Of a stretch of 64,000 nt of DNA, positions 16,937 to 32,700 are shown in pieces. The stretch's first letter is position 1. Each line of letters starts with the position of its first letter. The notes under the pieces are model-generated. The model ran no database searches and was not told the origin of the DNA. It saw nothing but the letters and a program-made list of their open reading frames with translations. Made by a program: the position numbers and the translations under genes. Source of the DNA: Malurus cyaneus samueli (taxonomy: Eukaryota; Chordata; Aves; Passeriformes; Maluridae); NCBI GenBank assembly GCA_009741485.1, contig CM019236.1, forward strand, positions 37,310,471 through 37,374,470, written 5' to 3'.

Positions 16937-17514
16937 GTATTTGTGCTGTTGAAATTTTTCTGTAAATAACACAACAATATTTCCTGTTCTTATGAGAAGT
17001 GAAATACCTTGGCTTCACTGCAGCCATTTCATCTCTATTAATTACCAAAAAATGTATAATTTGCATCTTAAAAATACTGTTTCAGACAGCATGAGACTTC
17101 TGCTCTTCTTAGGGCTGTCAAGATAAAAAGCACCTCCATGAAAGCTTCTGACAGAAAATTCAGATAATGGCATTGCAAATACTGATGTGGCAATTCTGTT
17201 TCAAACAATGCCATCCAGGTAATGCCACATGTAAAGCTTCAGATCAAATGGGGAAACTGACACAATTCACTTTCTTTTAAAATATTATATAAAGTAAGTA
17301 GTTTCTGTCTGAAAATCCTCACTCTGTCTCTGCATAAATCAGAATTAAAGGATTTTTACACTTGCCTGCAAGAAGAAATGAAATATCACTATTTTTCTTG
17401 TTCTTGTAAAGTAGGACTTTCACTGAGTGGTGGTTGCTAGAATCCACCAATTTGAAAGGCAAAGCTTTTCCTGAAGAATGAAAACGGACAAGCAAGGTCT
17501 GATGTGGAAAGCCT

Positions 17515-17709
17515 TTAGCTGCTCTTCTGGTGTTTCTGTACACAGGCAAGGTATTCTTGCACATCATCTGGAGAGCCGAGTATAAGAGGAACCCTCTGGT
17601 GAATATTCTCGGGTTTCACATCCAGCACTGCTTCGGTCCCTGTGGTTGCCATCCCACCTGCTTGCTCAATGATGAAAGCCATAGGGTTGCATTCATAGAG
17701 AAGTCGGAG
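17515..17709 (-). CDS. FBP2: FBP2 exon 7 (C-terminus, stop)
   Basis: 195 bp including TAA (17515-17517), acceptor tttctttctag. Encodes [20 protein letters not shown] through [15 protein letters not shown] to QKHQKSS. The Glu of LLYE is the fourth metal ligand. Confidence 0.95.
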   Translation of the reverse strand, partial: LRLLYECNPMAFIIEQAGGMATTGTEAVLDVKPENIHQRVPLILGSPDDVQEYLACVQKHQKSS

Positions 17710-20700
17710 CTAGAAAGAAAGAGGAAACACATGATTGCCTTTGGGGGAAATTGTATCAAAGGACTTGCCAAAACCTAGCCTTCCATTTGTGATTTTGGAA
17801 AATTTTGTACCAAACTTTAATTGACCTAAGTAGCAAGGTCACTCAGTGAGCCCCTCCTTCCCTCTGTTCTTCTCACCTTCCCTAACACCTTCTATTTAGA
17901 GGAACAGTGTACCAACCCTACATCCAGACATCACCACTATCATTTCCAAGCTGATATACTGACATGCAGCACCAGTGAAGCTGTTTTTTGCCAAAAATAT
18001 CAAAATTAGGTGTCCCAAAGACATCAGCAAAACGGTTAAGCCAGATAAGTTACTAGTACTGGGAAAGAAAAGCCCAAATAGCTTCTCATATTGAGTCTTG
18101 ATGTGTTAACTCAGAGCTTGGGATAATTATGTTATGTTTCGTCAGGATATTTTGAAGTTTGAAACTTGATGCTCCAGTTTCAAATTTCGGGATTTCGTTG
18201 CTTCTCTTCAGAAACATGCATAGATATTAGTGGCCAGATAGTGTCTGTTATCCAGAGAGTGTCTGTGTTTTCAGAAAAGCTACAGTTATTAAAAGCAAAT
18301 TTTCCCTTTTAATTTGGTCCCTAATACCTGTTCACAATTTTCTAAGTATTACCTCTTAGATGAATGCGTTCCTGTGAAATGCAAACTTTTTTAGGATATG
18401 CCAAAAGTTTCTGTGTTTAAAAAATGAGCATAGAGGGTCTTTTGAACAGGCATTATTTCTGTAGTGCTCACATACAACAATATTAGCATATATTTTGTTT
18501 AGAAGATTCCCCACATGTGTAAAATGGTATCACCATACAACCACATTTGAAGTTTCTTGTTGCCAAGCTGTGACTATGCAACTTAAGGAAAGCAGTTTTT
18601 CTTCAGGAAGAAGTGCAATTGCACTCAGAAATCTTCAGATGGTCTTCAGATAGGTTTAACATTTTCACTTAATAGAGAACTACAGGCCTTAAGTTTATAA
18701 AAATATTATTCAAATATATAATTTGAAAAGATTATTTTTTGGTCCTATACTGTTTATCAAGCATTTCATTTTCTCTCTTTAAGTTAAAAAAAGGAGCTGC
18801 ATGTTAGGGCCTACATGGGCATGTAATTTGCATTTGCTCTAAAGAATTTAGATCAATTCCAGTGACATTTTATTCCTTTCAGCACTCTAACCAAGTGCAC
18901 AGACTGTCAGGGGAATGATGATCAGGGCACTTGCCACAAGAGCATTATTTCTCCAACAATGAAAGATTTATGTGAGAAGTACTACATACACCTGCACTCT
19001 AAGAAGAAAAGGGAACTTATGATTGTACTGATAGCAGTTTTGCACTTTCCATTTTTCTCTTTACTGTGGCAGTGCAAGCCAGAGCAAGCCAGTAATAAAT
19101 GGGGGCTAACTCCTGTGGAAACTTTCATTTCTATAAAGTTATATAAGTATACAAAGTTCCTCTGTTCTTTTGTCCTGTTTTTCATTCTCTCTTTTCAACA
19201 GAGGTTTAATGCAGATTTCAAAACAAAAAGTTTAATTTGGAGAGTCCAGTTAGCAGATCCATGTGTTTCATACACAGCAAATTCCATTTTTGTCTCTTTC
19301 TCTGATGTACAAACAGATCCACATCATTTAGTGAGGGCTTTTTGGGTGGTGTTTTTGTTTTTTTTTTTTTTTCCCTGGGATACTGATACAAAAATTAAAT
19401 AATTCTTGCCTGGAGAAACATGCAGACATTTTTGGTCATATATGTTAAAATAAATTCTTTTCCTTTGAAGATCATTTAGATCTGCTGGTATTTTAGTTAA
19501 TATAAGCTTATCATGATTGCACCAGTAGTCTTCTCTCCCTAAAGTCTGTAGACAACAGGATGTTCTGAGGCCAGCTTGGGAGATGGAGCAGATTCCTCCA
19601 TATACCGTCATGGATGCAGAAGTAATTGTATAGAATGTTTTAAGTATGGTGTAGATCAGGAAATAATGTGGTTTTGGAGTAGAGCAATGTGTCCAATCTA
19701 TTACGTTCTGAGCCAATAATTTCCTAGGGATGACCTGGAAGTTATTGTTGATCCACAGGTCAGCTGTACAACTAGGTCTCTTTTAAAATATATTTATTTA
19801 GAAATAGTAAGGGTATCTGATACTGGAGAAGTTGAGGTTGACTTTGATCCATGAGCCATCAGTTTCAGAGACTGACTGCATTTCATTGCATTGCATTGTC
19901 ATGGTGTGTTTTGTATGGGTGTCCAAATGGGAAGTCATATTTTCCCAAAATACTGATTTCAGCATGCATGAAACCCACCTTCCACTGCAATTACCTTTTC
20001 TGGTGAGGTAGTAAAAGTCTGAGCTGATCATAGTAAGCTCAGTGCCCTTTGGAAACATAAGGTAGGCAAACTTGTTTTTCTAGCACTGGACAAAGCTCCT
20101 TCTGGAGCTCAGCATATCCCTCCTGTTGGTGGGATAACTCTCGCTGTCAGTTTAAAGTGCAGAGATCTTCCTTAGGTCTATGTTTTCTCTGCCAGCTATG
20201 CACAGGTGTCTCAATGGGTTTCTATGGCACTGAAATACTACCCTTAGAAAAATTCATTACATCCTTGGTTGCAGGGAAGAATGCTTGAGTAGTTCATGCT
20301 TTAAAAGTTTTCTGGCCTAAACTGGAAACTGCCTAAATTTCCTAAATTTGATTGCTGAATGCAATTTTCATTAATAATTTTTCTGCAGTGGAAAATTATT
20401 ATTTGTTTATTTATCTAAACTATCGCTCTGGTAATACCAGATGTAGTGGGTTGGCCAAGTTCACCAGAAAGGAATTCAAACTATATACCTTTCCTTTCGG
20501 ACTCTTCTGGTTAGCAGGATACATGAAGATCCCACCATACATCAGTGTACGGTGAACATCAGCTACCATGGAGCCCACATACCTGGCACCATATGGGGAG
20601 CTGCCATCCTGAAAAACAGAGAAAAGCATTACATTTACCAGGCTAGACAGCTAGTAGCATCGCAAAATGTTCATTTTGTTATAAATCAGCAATTAAAGCT

Positions 20701-23700
20701 GCTTAAATCAATGGCTGTTTATGGATACTGCAAATACCGAAAGCTGCCTGCAGCTTAGCCTTTTGTAAGATGTAGCAATCTCTACAGGGTTCTAAAGTAA
20801 GTGTTTTAAAGAGCTGCATTCACAGTGTGCAAACCAGAGTGCCTGTAATTTAAGTGCACAATTTGGAGTCAAACCCCAGCCTGTTTGATTCCAAAAACCA
20901 ATGGAGTGAAAACTTCTTCACTTTATCAGAAGGCACTCATTTGATTTTTGATCCTTCACTAGCTCCTAAGCCAGAGCCTGAGGAGGGATGTCACTCTTCA
21001 CTACATATCCAGATGGTTCCTAGAGGACTCCAACTTTTACCTTCCAGCTTATTTATCAAGAGGTGAAATTGGTCATAGCATTCATTCTGCTGCTTAGTTT
21101 GGGAGACAACAATTTTTTCGTGAATAATCTCCTTGCTTTCAGCTTAGAAATTGATGTTGTTGAAGGACAGGTCATTTTAGCAAGAGCAGTCATGGAGGTA
21201 TTCATGTCAGTCTCAGGTCTGCTGGTCATAAATGTTAAACAGGAAATACAGAAGACAAGCAAGGTGTCTTGAACAAATGGAAGTACCCACAGTGGACCAA
21301 GTGACCTCCTCTCAAGAAATGGAATGACATGTCACCATAGTTTTATGAAGGAGAGGTACAAAATACAGATGTAGACTCATGGAAAGCTTCTTAAGAATTT
21401 TGCTGGTCTTTTCTTACTACAGACTGGATTTCATGCACATTTAATACACATATATATTTTTGTGTTACAATGCCAGAAGTTTGAAAATATTCAACATTTT
21501 TTTTTCTGTCTGGATCAGTTTTCCAACAAAATATCTTAGCACTTTCTACAAAACTTATCCTTTACTGATACTAGATCCAGAAAAATAGATAGAGAACTTA
21601 TTCAGCAATGCCAGCTCCAAGACCTTCAGGATCCACAAGTTAGTCACTTTCCCAGCAAAATCATAAGGTTAGCTGGGGGGAAAACATCCACAGTTTGAAG
21701 GAAAACACAGAAATAATGAAAAACATGATTCTATTCTGAGATCACTTTTTCAAATTCTTCAATGCAACTGTGAATTTTGGTAATTACTCTCTTTAAAAAT
21801 GGGAGAAGATTCTCATGAAATTACACATTTCAATGCAACAGAACACTAGAAAGTTAAGTCCTATGCTGCTAAACGTAAGACTTGGATTTCTGATATAGCT
21901 GATTTTATTTCTGATAATAAAACTGGAAAAGAGACCTGTTCCAGGCTATGTGATAACCCATGTTCGACTGTACATGCATTGGTTTTCATGATTCTTGTTG
22001 TACACAGTAAGAGAAATATTAAAAATTCAGAAGAAAATAATGCAAACCATGAAAGACGTGATGGATAAGACACAGCCTAGGGCTTTTACACTTATTTTAT
22101 TTAAAATCTGATCCTATTGATCATAGGCACAACTGAAAAATGCTTTTAAGTATTTGTTCCCTTGTTTTTCATGGCTAATGGCTCAAATAATTGCACGTTT
22201 AGGCTTCAAATAATAGCTTCTCCATCTCACAGCTGTTTGTACTTGTGACTTTACAATTGTAAAAATCTGACATCAGAAAAAAACACCTTAAGAGGCATTA
22301 AATAGAGACAAAGGCAAGTTTTCTATAAAAGTCAGGGAGAGATGTGACTCAAATTACCTTTAAAAATACAAAGGAATTTTTTGTGGTTTCAAAAGGTAAC
22401 AGAGTTTTAAGGAAGGCCTGCTGAACACTAAGAAAAGCCATAACATATCAACAAGAAAGAGATTGCTAAGGATTTATTCTATGACATTATCTCAATAAGG
22501 ATTCTGCACCCCATAGGAATAAAATTTACTGACCATGAGCTGCACAACTGAGCCACCTGTGTACACATCATCAGACATGTTTGAAATGTGATAAATTTCC
22601 TATGCACAAACAGATTATTTACATAATTTGTATGTAAATCGATTGCATTATGTGAAGGATACTTTGTGAGTTCCCTTTCAATTCAGGGTATTTTACGCTG
22701 ATGGGACACCACTGATGCTTTTAGTTGCTTCTCACCCTGATCACTTGCTAGAAACACAGTGCTGAGACTGTGCTGAGAAAAATACAGAAAATAAATTCCT
22801 CCATTCTTGTAAGGCTATTACTTGAACCACAGACTGAAATATAAATTTCATTTTCCTTAGCATGTAGTTGTCTGGATGGGAAGAATAAATATTCCTTTTA
22901 GTTAGTGAAATGCTATTTCTTGTTTCTCCAGTTTTGTTGCTCATGCATTTTTCTTTGCAGATGAGAAATTTAATATGTGTTGGCATGTTGCCCAGGCTTT
23001 CTTCTCAAGCAGAATGACAGAGCATGAATGCTAGACAGGTTCATCCCAAGTTCTCAGTAATGCCAAGCTCTGTGTTTGTTCAATAAACCCTTCTGGTTTT
23101 TCAGTTGATGCCACTGAAAGAGGTGGAAAACCTTCACGTTCCAGCATGCTTCATGTCAGCATCCATGGTGTTTGAGTAAACTTGTGGCTAATCTTCATTT
23201 TACACCTTCTGCTTCTTTTGTTTTTCTTGGTGCAAATGGACAAAAATTAATCATAACAGATAGATCTTGTGGTTTTTTTCCTTCACATTTTGATAGAAGC
23301 TGGTTTTTAATTTCTTTATTCTACTGATTTCTGACAACCCTGTTCTTCCACAGCAGAACAAGACCAGGTTTTCCTTATATAAATAGGATGGGAAGGCCCC
23401 AAGAAATCTTTTCTACAGACTACAGCAGCAACACCCTGCATCCCTTACTCCATGCACAGACGTGGTGACAAAGGCATGGTGGGTTTACCAGCCTTTTTGT
23501 ATCACTCAGACATAGCTTGGCTACTTGGCAGAAGAATGCTTCATACTGAAATGTGCAGTTGATGGCAAGTTTTTAATGGCATTGCTGAGACAAATCCTTA
23601 ACCAGGGAGTCTCCATTGCACAGCTGTGATGAGACTCAGCTTCTCTTGCTCCTGACTGTAGGAGGCAAAGATAGGTGTCATAGCAAAGTGTGACAGTGTC

Positions 23701-26700
23701 CACAGGATATTTCCAAATTCTGCCATTGGTGAGTGAGTGTCAGAGAGAAGCTAGGGCCTTGCAGCCATTATGGGAGGAAGAACCCATTTTGGGGACTAGT
23801 TATAGTGAAATTTACACACAGACAGTTTCTGTCCCAGTAGTGCCCATTAAGCATTGCAGATTGGAGTAAACATGTTGCATGACAGGCAGCTTTGCAAACA
23901 GCAGCTTGCTCTTCAAGCTGGTTAAGCAGCAGCATGATTTTGTCATGCTTAATAAAAAATTAGTTTTACTCTCATGCCAGAAGAGACATGATTAGACATA
24001 TTTCTCCCTAAAAGGTAGTAGTAGGAGGCTTAGGTCTGGCCTGCACAATTCCAGCATTTTTCTAGTGCTTTTATTCAGAATTGATGCCTTAGGTAAATGG
24101 TGATCCACCAAGAAACTTTGAGAGTCAGTATAACTTTGTAGTCCAAATTGTCTGATCTGGGACACTGCTGTTAGATAGTAAGGGGAAATCTCTCTCCTAC
24201 TCTTAAACAGTTGATTTTTAGTGTTTTCATTGCCAATGACAATGACACAGAACATGGGGCATTGTTGTGGACAACATTCTACTTTGCCTGTTTTACTTTT
24301 AATTTCTAAGTTTTCTCTGGCAACGCCAGAGAGTTATCTGAACAGCATGTTGACCAAGAGCCACAGAAAGGAGTTAACAGAGGCGAGGTCAAGAAAAAAA
24401 GTACAAAAAAGTGACAAATAGCTAAAATTGATGTCTCTTGGCTTCTAGTGTGCAGAAGGATACAGGGTGAACGATCTGCCTGAGTAAGAAGATGTTCGCC
24501 CATGTGTCAGCTCCTCCCCAGGACACAGGCAGGGGATCTTCCGAAGATATCCTCACTGTCCTTCTGCATGCTGGAGAGAAGGACACCAAGACCAAAGCTG
24601 TGAAAAGCTCCACCTGGCTTCTGGGGGGAAGGTAGGAACATCCCCAATGTGGCTGTGGCTGGTTAGACTCATAGATGAGATGGGAAGCACGTTCCATGCT
24701 GCATAGGAATGGCAACATATTTTCTCTCCAATCCTCCCCACAGTGCAAATATAATGTCCTTTCTAAACCGAGGAACTGAGCTGCACTGTTTCCAAAAAAT
24801 CAGACTCATAACAAGCTTCAGATGGGCAGGGCACTTCCTTGTGCTTTGTGGCCACAACATTTGTGCCCCAGTCCTTCTCATGCAGGCAGCTGTACATCTC
24901 AGAGCAGCAAAAAATGTGCTTGCTCAGCATCATTGAGGAGATTTCCCCTGTCCCAAATAACACATGCACTTCTAGGCTGCTCGCTTTAAAACAACAAAAA
25001 CATCTTCTGCCAACTTCTGTTGTATCAGACCAACCATATTTCAGTAGTTTTCCTCAAATGAGATAAAACAGTGTATGCAAAGGAGTTTTTTCTGATGTGT
25101 CCTAATTTAAGGATTTAGTGAGTCACATGATAGAGATGTCTTTACTGAATCTGTGGTGAAATACCTCTGTCTTTCCACTGAGTTTGAAATCTCCCCAGTC
25201 GTTTTCTAGCTGCTTCGGGTTGATGCATTTGTTTAAGAGTTTTACCTCAAACAAACCTGTGTTTTGCTTTGCAAAAACACAAATAATAAATCCAGTCTTA
25301 GTGCACTATACTGAATACATAGCCTGGCATAATGAGAAGCACAGATGTCCTTCACTTTCCCAGCTGGATTAGGTTTCAGGAAGTATGAAAGTTGTGTCAG
25401 GGCTTCTGCTTCTCTCGCAGCTAAACTGAACACAGACTTTGAAGTCTCAAAATAGCCTCAAATATTCAATATAATGTGTTTAGAATGATGTGATGTGACA
25501 TTCTCTGTAGCTGCAACCTGGATAATATGAAAAAGAGGTTCTGATATTCAGTCAGTCTGGCAGCTATAGTCAATGTAGTAAACCCAGATTTTCAGCGCAG
25601 AAGGAGGAGCTTATCACAGCACTATAGTTTAAATGCTTACTCACTGTATTTCCATTGTACAGCACCCAGAGGTTTTTACTGGATCCATTTTTTTAACATG
25701 AAACATGCATAAGTATGACACATTAGTCTGACAACTATTAGCTTAAAAACTAATTCTAATTTTTAAATAGGAAGAGCTTTAAAACCACTTTTCTGACCAA
25801 ATGATGTCCTGAGTTGATCCACATCACCATAATTCATTATTAATTACTTATCACAGCACCATACTGTCTAGAGAACTTCCAGCTTCCTACACTGAGAGCT
25901 TGTGTTCTGTCCTCCTAGCATTGATAAGAGGCCTTACAGTGCTGTATTTGTCCAAGAAAGTTCATCAGACATGGGATGTGTCTCTCCAAGGAAGCTCATC
26001 AGACATGGGGTGTCTCTCTTTTAACAACCAAATACAGTGAAATTGTGCCTCACACAGTGTTTTTAGTTTTTTTTCCCCAGCCTATAGGTAGTTTAATGCT
26101 CCATATGATGCAAGTAGACTGTGCAAGAATGATACTGCATTTCTCAGATGCATGCATGTACAGGAAAGAGAAGATGATGCCACCCAGATTGCTGCACACA
26201 CCTTTTGGACAGCACATGGAATCTATCCCTAAATGCCCAGCTGCACGTATGACTGCACTGCACCCTCAGAAAAAGCTAAAAAACAAGGATATCTCCAAAC
26301 TGGGCTTACACAGTGCCAGAGCTTTGTTGAAAAATCTGGTTCTTCAGCACATTTCCCTTCACTATAAATGAGCTATGATTTTATTTACCGAAGTCAAAGT
26401 TATAAAAGATGACTGGATGTCAAAAAAAACCCTGTTAGATGCATATCCAAAATGGACCTGGAATGAAAGGGTTACATGGGTCTGAACTCAGGAAGACCTT
26501 CAAATCCTTTTCCATCAGTCAGGACTGCATGGAATGCAGTGCTTGCCAGCACATGCTACATTGGGTACAGTGCTAATATTTTCTTACCTCAGGGAATTTC
26601 TTCTTTTGCAAATATTCTGTCATTGCGGGATCAAAATACTTTGCATAACCTTCATTGAGACTGTATACCTTCCCTTTCTTCTTGATTTTAACATCTCTGT

Positions 26701-29700
26701 CCACTAAAATAAATTCACCAAGGCCCTGCAGGATGGGATAAATGAGACATTAGCAAGCAGCTGAAAATTTTGTTGACTTTCTGTAATAGTTGTCACACTA
26801 GAGATGGTAGAAATGCTAGCACAGCTTGATCCTTTCAGCGCCAGTCTGGTGTATAACCTCACAGTGTTTCAAAGAGAACAGAAAGCAGAGAATTTGCATT
26901 AAGTTATTGAAAACTTGTCATTTTCATACTACAAACAAAAATTGGGAGAAGTTAGAGTATCAAAAGAACACCAATCAATCCTGAAAGCGCATGGATCGTG
27001 AATCTCTGTAAATCATATTATTATAACTTAAGAAATGACACTGTCTTCTGATTTTTGAACTCTTCTTGCCTTTCTTGTCTGAAATGTCTGAAAATGAATG
27101 TGGTCAGCTACCCCCAGGTGCTGCAGTCTGCCGTTTGCTTTCAACTTCCACCTTCTCTGTCACTGTCTCTGTCTCTAACCAGAGCAGTTCATTTCCCTGT
27201 TCTTTCCACTTGGAACGAGACTACTTACAAAGGTTAAGAGAAGTTTGGGCAATAATGCATCTTTTATTAAAAAAAAACCAAACAAACAAACCAACACAAA
27301 AAAGCAAAACTCCTACGTCATTGCCCACATCTAATGCTGGTTTTGCAAATGAATGGCCTTCCTGCATTCCCACAGTAACACTTGCTGGGATCCTGGGCTG
27401 GGCACTGAGGAGAGGCACACATCCAATTGTACAGGGATCGTTGTGCTTTTGCAAATTTTTGGGTATGCAGCTAAGGAGAATACAGCCATAAAACTGTACT
27501 GCACTCAGGAAATGAAATATCACTGTGCATGAGCTATCAAAAAAATTGGTCCTTGCCTCAGGCTAAACACTGAACATGCTGATGTTCTTCAGACAGAAAC
27601 ATCAAGAACAGAATACACATGGATTCCTTTAAGTGGAGGCAACAACACTGTTTAGATTAGATTTTCTTAAGTGCTGGTTTGAATGAACTGGGTTTCAAAC
27701 ACTTAATTGAGATTTTAACTCAATTTCTCTTTGAATGAACAGAAAAAAAAAAACCAAACAGGTATTGTAACCAACATGCTCAGGTATTATTAAATACTTG
27801 TAAAGAGAAGGGACATAAGAGAAAGAATTGCATGAAGTAGCTAGATTACAAAGGCAAACATTAACAAAAGTGAGTCAAACTAAGCACATGAAATCTCTAA
27901 AAGATTGTGGCAATGTGGTTAACACTATGACTGTACCGGATCAAGCATGAAGCAGTCCACTCCTTGCCCTGTGGAGAGGGCGACCAGCGTAGCACTGCCA
28001 TACAGGGCGTAGCCTGCAGCAACAATATTGCGACCGGGCTGTAAAGCATCTTTTTCAGAGGGCTCATCATCTGTTTCCTGAGGAAAAATTACCGTGGGAC
28101 AAAAGGTTAAATTCTGATCATGAACAATAAAAACGTTTCAACAGCAACATGTGATAGATTTCCTTTTTCTGTCTAGGCAGATGTTTGAAACACTGAAAAC
28201 AGAGGTTGTTCCCACTTGTTCTGGGTGAGTTTGGTACAGGTACAAATGCCTGTTGGGACAGGACACTGAAAGTTTGTTATTTTATACATGTCACACAATC
28301 AATATGATACCTGCCACGAAGCTGATCCCTTAGCATCAGCCCAGGCTAATAACTCAGGATCATCAGAAATCTGAGACAGAGCAGAGGTACTAATTTTCTG
28401 CAAGTATAACATAAACTATCATTCTGACACGGCTCAGAGGGAATAACTGAGAGATAAATGCTGTAATTAACATTACAGACAACATACTTCCAGTAACACA
28501 GAAAATAAGGGTGGATGGTGCAACATGCTGCAACCAAGTTTGTGTGTTGGTCTCTCCTAGTGAAGAGATGCATAACTGGAGGGATATAAATGTTCATCGT
28601 ATTACGTACAAATATTATATATAAATGTTCATCATATTATGTACAAATGTTATATGTAAATGTTCATCATATTACGTACAAAATAACTAATGTATTTGAT
28701 TATGCATGTGTCCAGGTGTGCAGGTGTATATATATAACTCTACACAGAATATTCAGGTGGCATTTTACTTCATGCATTTAATCACTTTCTGATACTTGTA
28801 TTTTGATCTAGCACCATGTTTTCCAGTGGACAACAGCAGCACTAGCAGACCTGGTGCAAATATTTTCAGCCAGCTCTAGAGGTGTGCCTCAGCCACAGCT
28901 TGCAAGAGTTTGTCTGGTGGGGTTATTAAGGAAGACAGCTGACAGTACTTGGGAGGGCTGGCTCCAGCCTTCACCTCTAGCGGCTACAAAACAGATAGGG
29001 ATTGCTTGTTGTCATGTTTATTTAAAAGTCTGCCAGTTGTGGGATTCTTGTATGGATGTTTGGATGGTGGTCCATGGGGAACCAAAATGAGAAACACCCC
29101 TTTCTTCAGGCCCTGGTTTAGTATTTTATTGTTTCAAATTCAGGCAGTTTCTCAGTGACTGCACAGGCTTATTTAGATCGAGTAGCAGCTAAATAGAAAC
29201 AGCAGGTCTAGTCCTGAATAGCTGGTTAAAAATAATAAAAATCTGTGAAGACCATCTTGTGTAGAAAATAAAATATTTGCCCATTAAGGTCCTAGCAAGG
29301 TGATCCCACTCCCTGTTTTATGTCAACACCCTGAGGAAAATTGAGATGTGGGACACCAAAACCTGACCTTTCTTGATATATGAAGACAGTAATTTCACAT
29401 TAAAAAAAAAAAAATCATGTTTAGCCAAAAGATGTTGTTACTTTTGTTACTTCACTTACAGTTTTTAACTGTATTTTGCTCAATTTTTATTGTTATTTTG
29501 CCAAGTCTTTCTGTGGGAAAAAAACAAAACAAAACAGTTGACAACCAGCTCTTCATGGAAGCTGAAATATAGCATGTACATATATTGGCACTCAGTCCCT
29601 TGAAATTTTGTCAAGTTGCTTATTCTGAGAGCTTATAATGAAGTTAATGAAGGCAGACTAGTTTAAACTTTTGTTTGCATATTTCAGAGCTTTGAATATT

Positions 29701-32700
29701 GACTAAGAGTAGCTAATACTTTGCAAACGAATCTTTACAGCACCAACTATTATACTGTGCATAGCATCATCTTCTTCAAAAATATATCCCTATGGCACAA
29801 ACATCTCACTATCAAAAGCAATGGTTGTGTAAGCAATAATAGTACACTAATTATTTGCAACACTAAATGCAGAATTAAACATATATTTACACAGTTCGTG
29901 ACAAACATATTATGGTTGCCACAGCTTTTTTGTTTGTTTTTCTCACTGAAGAAAAATCATTTTGTATAAATACAGCAAAGACATTTGTCTTCTAGAATAT
30001 GGTGTATATACAATATTTAACTTCCAGTTATATATATTTTTATAGTTTTATATAGTTTATGTTATATTTCTATTTTAGTTTATAGAGTTACATATATTAT
30101 ATAGTTTTAAAATATTTTTTTCTGAGATGACCTTTTCAGTCCAATCTCTTAAATGAATTTTGTATATTAACATGGCTGAGAAACAATGTATTTATTGACT
30201 GTTCTTAAAAAAACAGGAGTATCTCCTTCAGGATATAGCAGTAGGGCTGAATTCACTTGTTTTTTAATCCTTGTTCATAACTGTGTTTCCAACAGCCAGC
30301 TTCCAAAAAGAAGGAGAAAAGCTCAGTCTGAAACAAACATTTTGCAGAGGAGGTTAGAATGTGAAAAAGCTGATATTTCAGTGTTAGGACTGTTTGGAGT
30401 TTTGTCCTGCCAAGTACCATGTACTGTTAAACAAACCAGGGAATTAAACTGGCCTGTACCTTCTGACTGCTGAGTATTTTCACTTCTTTCTGGTGCACAG
30501 ATGGATTTCCTGTCCATAATATTTTGGCGATGATGGTGGTAGTGAAATATCTTCAGAGGTTTTTATGCAAAGCAACTAAATAGGCAGATGAATTGCAAAT
30601 AATGAGTTAGAGTGACTCAATCACTGTAACTCATTGGTGTGAAGCAGATGAAGCTGCAGAGTTTGGCTACAGGGGCACCCTCAGGTGATGTCTGAGTTTG
30701 AATATTTCTGTGTATGTGATTTGCCTGACATCACATGAGGGCGTTCTCTGCACTGGCAACAGCACTAAAAGGACTTGATTTCCAGGTCTCCATTTGTGTC
30801 ACATGTTTCATGAGTATCTTTAGTGTTTCTACTGAATTCTTACTCCTTCTCTGTGAGGGACCATGTGAAAAGGAGGATATTGTGCTCATGATAATGAAGG
30901 GTAGCAAATAAAATACATCCAGAGGCACTGGGTAAAGTTACAAATTAAAACCAGAGTGAAGCAAAGCAAGAGAGTTCATAGCATATTTATGCAGTATGAA
31001 TTAAGAGTTGTAGATTCAGCTCAGTGGCATGAAAACCTGGGAAAAATCCAAGGAAAGAATGTTTTTTGTCACCACATCCTGACACTTTGGCAACTGAGAG
31101 CCTCTCAGTGGCAGCAGCTGTCGAGGTTTGACTCCCAGCTGGTCCTGACAGGCTCCTCCCTCAGCCCCACTTTTCTGGTGTTTCTGATTTTCAACAGCAC
31201 CACCCTTTCTTCAGAAAGCAAAGGCCAGGTGGAAAACTAAATAAATCTGAGATAGCATTCGTTTCCTCATAACTTTCATTAAGAAACTGATACAGACATT
31301 TTCTGATGGGAGGAAATGATCCCTCCCACCCTGGTGGAGACTCTGAACTGAGAGCAACCAGACAACTGCTTTCAGGATTGAAGTGTATTCTCCAAGTATC
31401 TGTCTTTCTATAAACATCCTTATTATCTGTTCTGCCTCCCCCCATTCCCCCAAAATGTTTCCTCTCTGGAGAGTTTGCCTTTGGACATGAAGTTAAGCTG
31501 AGCCATGGTGAGAAATGATGATGAGTTATGTGCACATCTCAGAATTGGTGGGCGCTAAGATTCATCCTTAGGAATTACTAGCTTTTGAAAAATGTTGTTC
31601 ATGAACCTTAAATGGCCTGAAATTATGTTTTCTTTCTCAAATGATACTTTTCCACTGGAATAAACATCTCACTGTTTTTCTCTCACGCTACCCCTTAGTA
31701 ACAATAATAAAGCATTTATTATTATTTAATAATTTCAAAGAGCCTGAAGTTGGTAGTGTTTAGAGGTAATAGTGGTGCTATGATATTATGCTGTCTGACA
31801 GGAAGGTACATTAATTAATATGTACTTTGTAATTAGCATTTTAATGGAAAGTGATATTTAAGTGTAAGCATGTAAATTCAACATTGTTTCTAACTCAACA
31901 GAGAAAATTGAAAATTTTCTTGCACAATTGTTCTTTTAATTGGCAAATGCTGATTCATCCATTTTCATTTGGATCTGAACTATTTGTACAAAGCATATTT
32001 CCTTTTTATGAAGTACTGAAAGAATCTATCCAGATGGAAACCAGTAAATTAGAAACAGTGTTTATAACAAATACATTAATATACAATATAAAAAGCATGA
32101 AAGGATCAGAAAATTACTTGAAATCTTGAGTATTTGGAAATTTGGAAAATGTTGTTATCCTGAAGCAGAAACCTGGGGAACACTGGGCAGTCCATAGGCT
32201 TTACACAAATTACAGGTGAGTTAAAGATGGCAGAGAAATCTAATTTGTGTTTCAACCTTCTAAGCTATATTAATCACACTGAGCACTTGCCTTTATAGTC
32301 ACACAGAGTAAGTTAACATTACATTTTTTAAAGAGAAAGATAATGTTTAATATTTGTAAGATGGTTCTTACCGCCTTTAAGAATGCATAGAATGGTAGAC
32401 AATGCAGCTATTGCCTACTGCAAATGTTGATAGCTGCTGTTGGCATTTAGGATATCTTTGCAGAGACAAATGAAAGGGGTGGGGGTCTCTTTGCTTAACA
32501 TAAGAGCACTTTCCATGGATCTCACCAACACAGATAAGCTCTTTTCCCTGCAAAAAGCAAGATCCTGCATGGTACTGGAGATACCATGCTCTTTCCAAAA
32601 TCATACCCAGGCACCATCTCAGTGTTGTCTGCTCTACACTGCATCTGCGGTATGGGTTTGCACTAACCATTAACAGAGTGCCAAATTCCGGGACTTGGCT

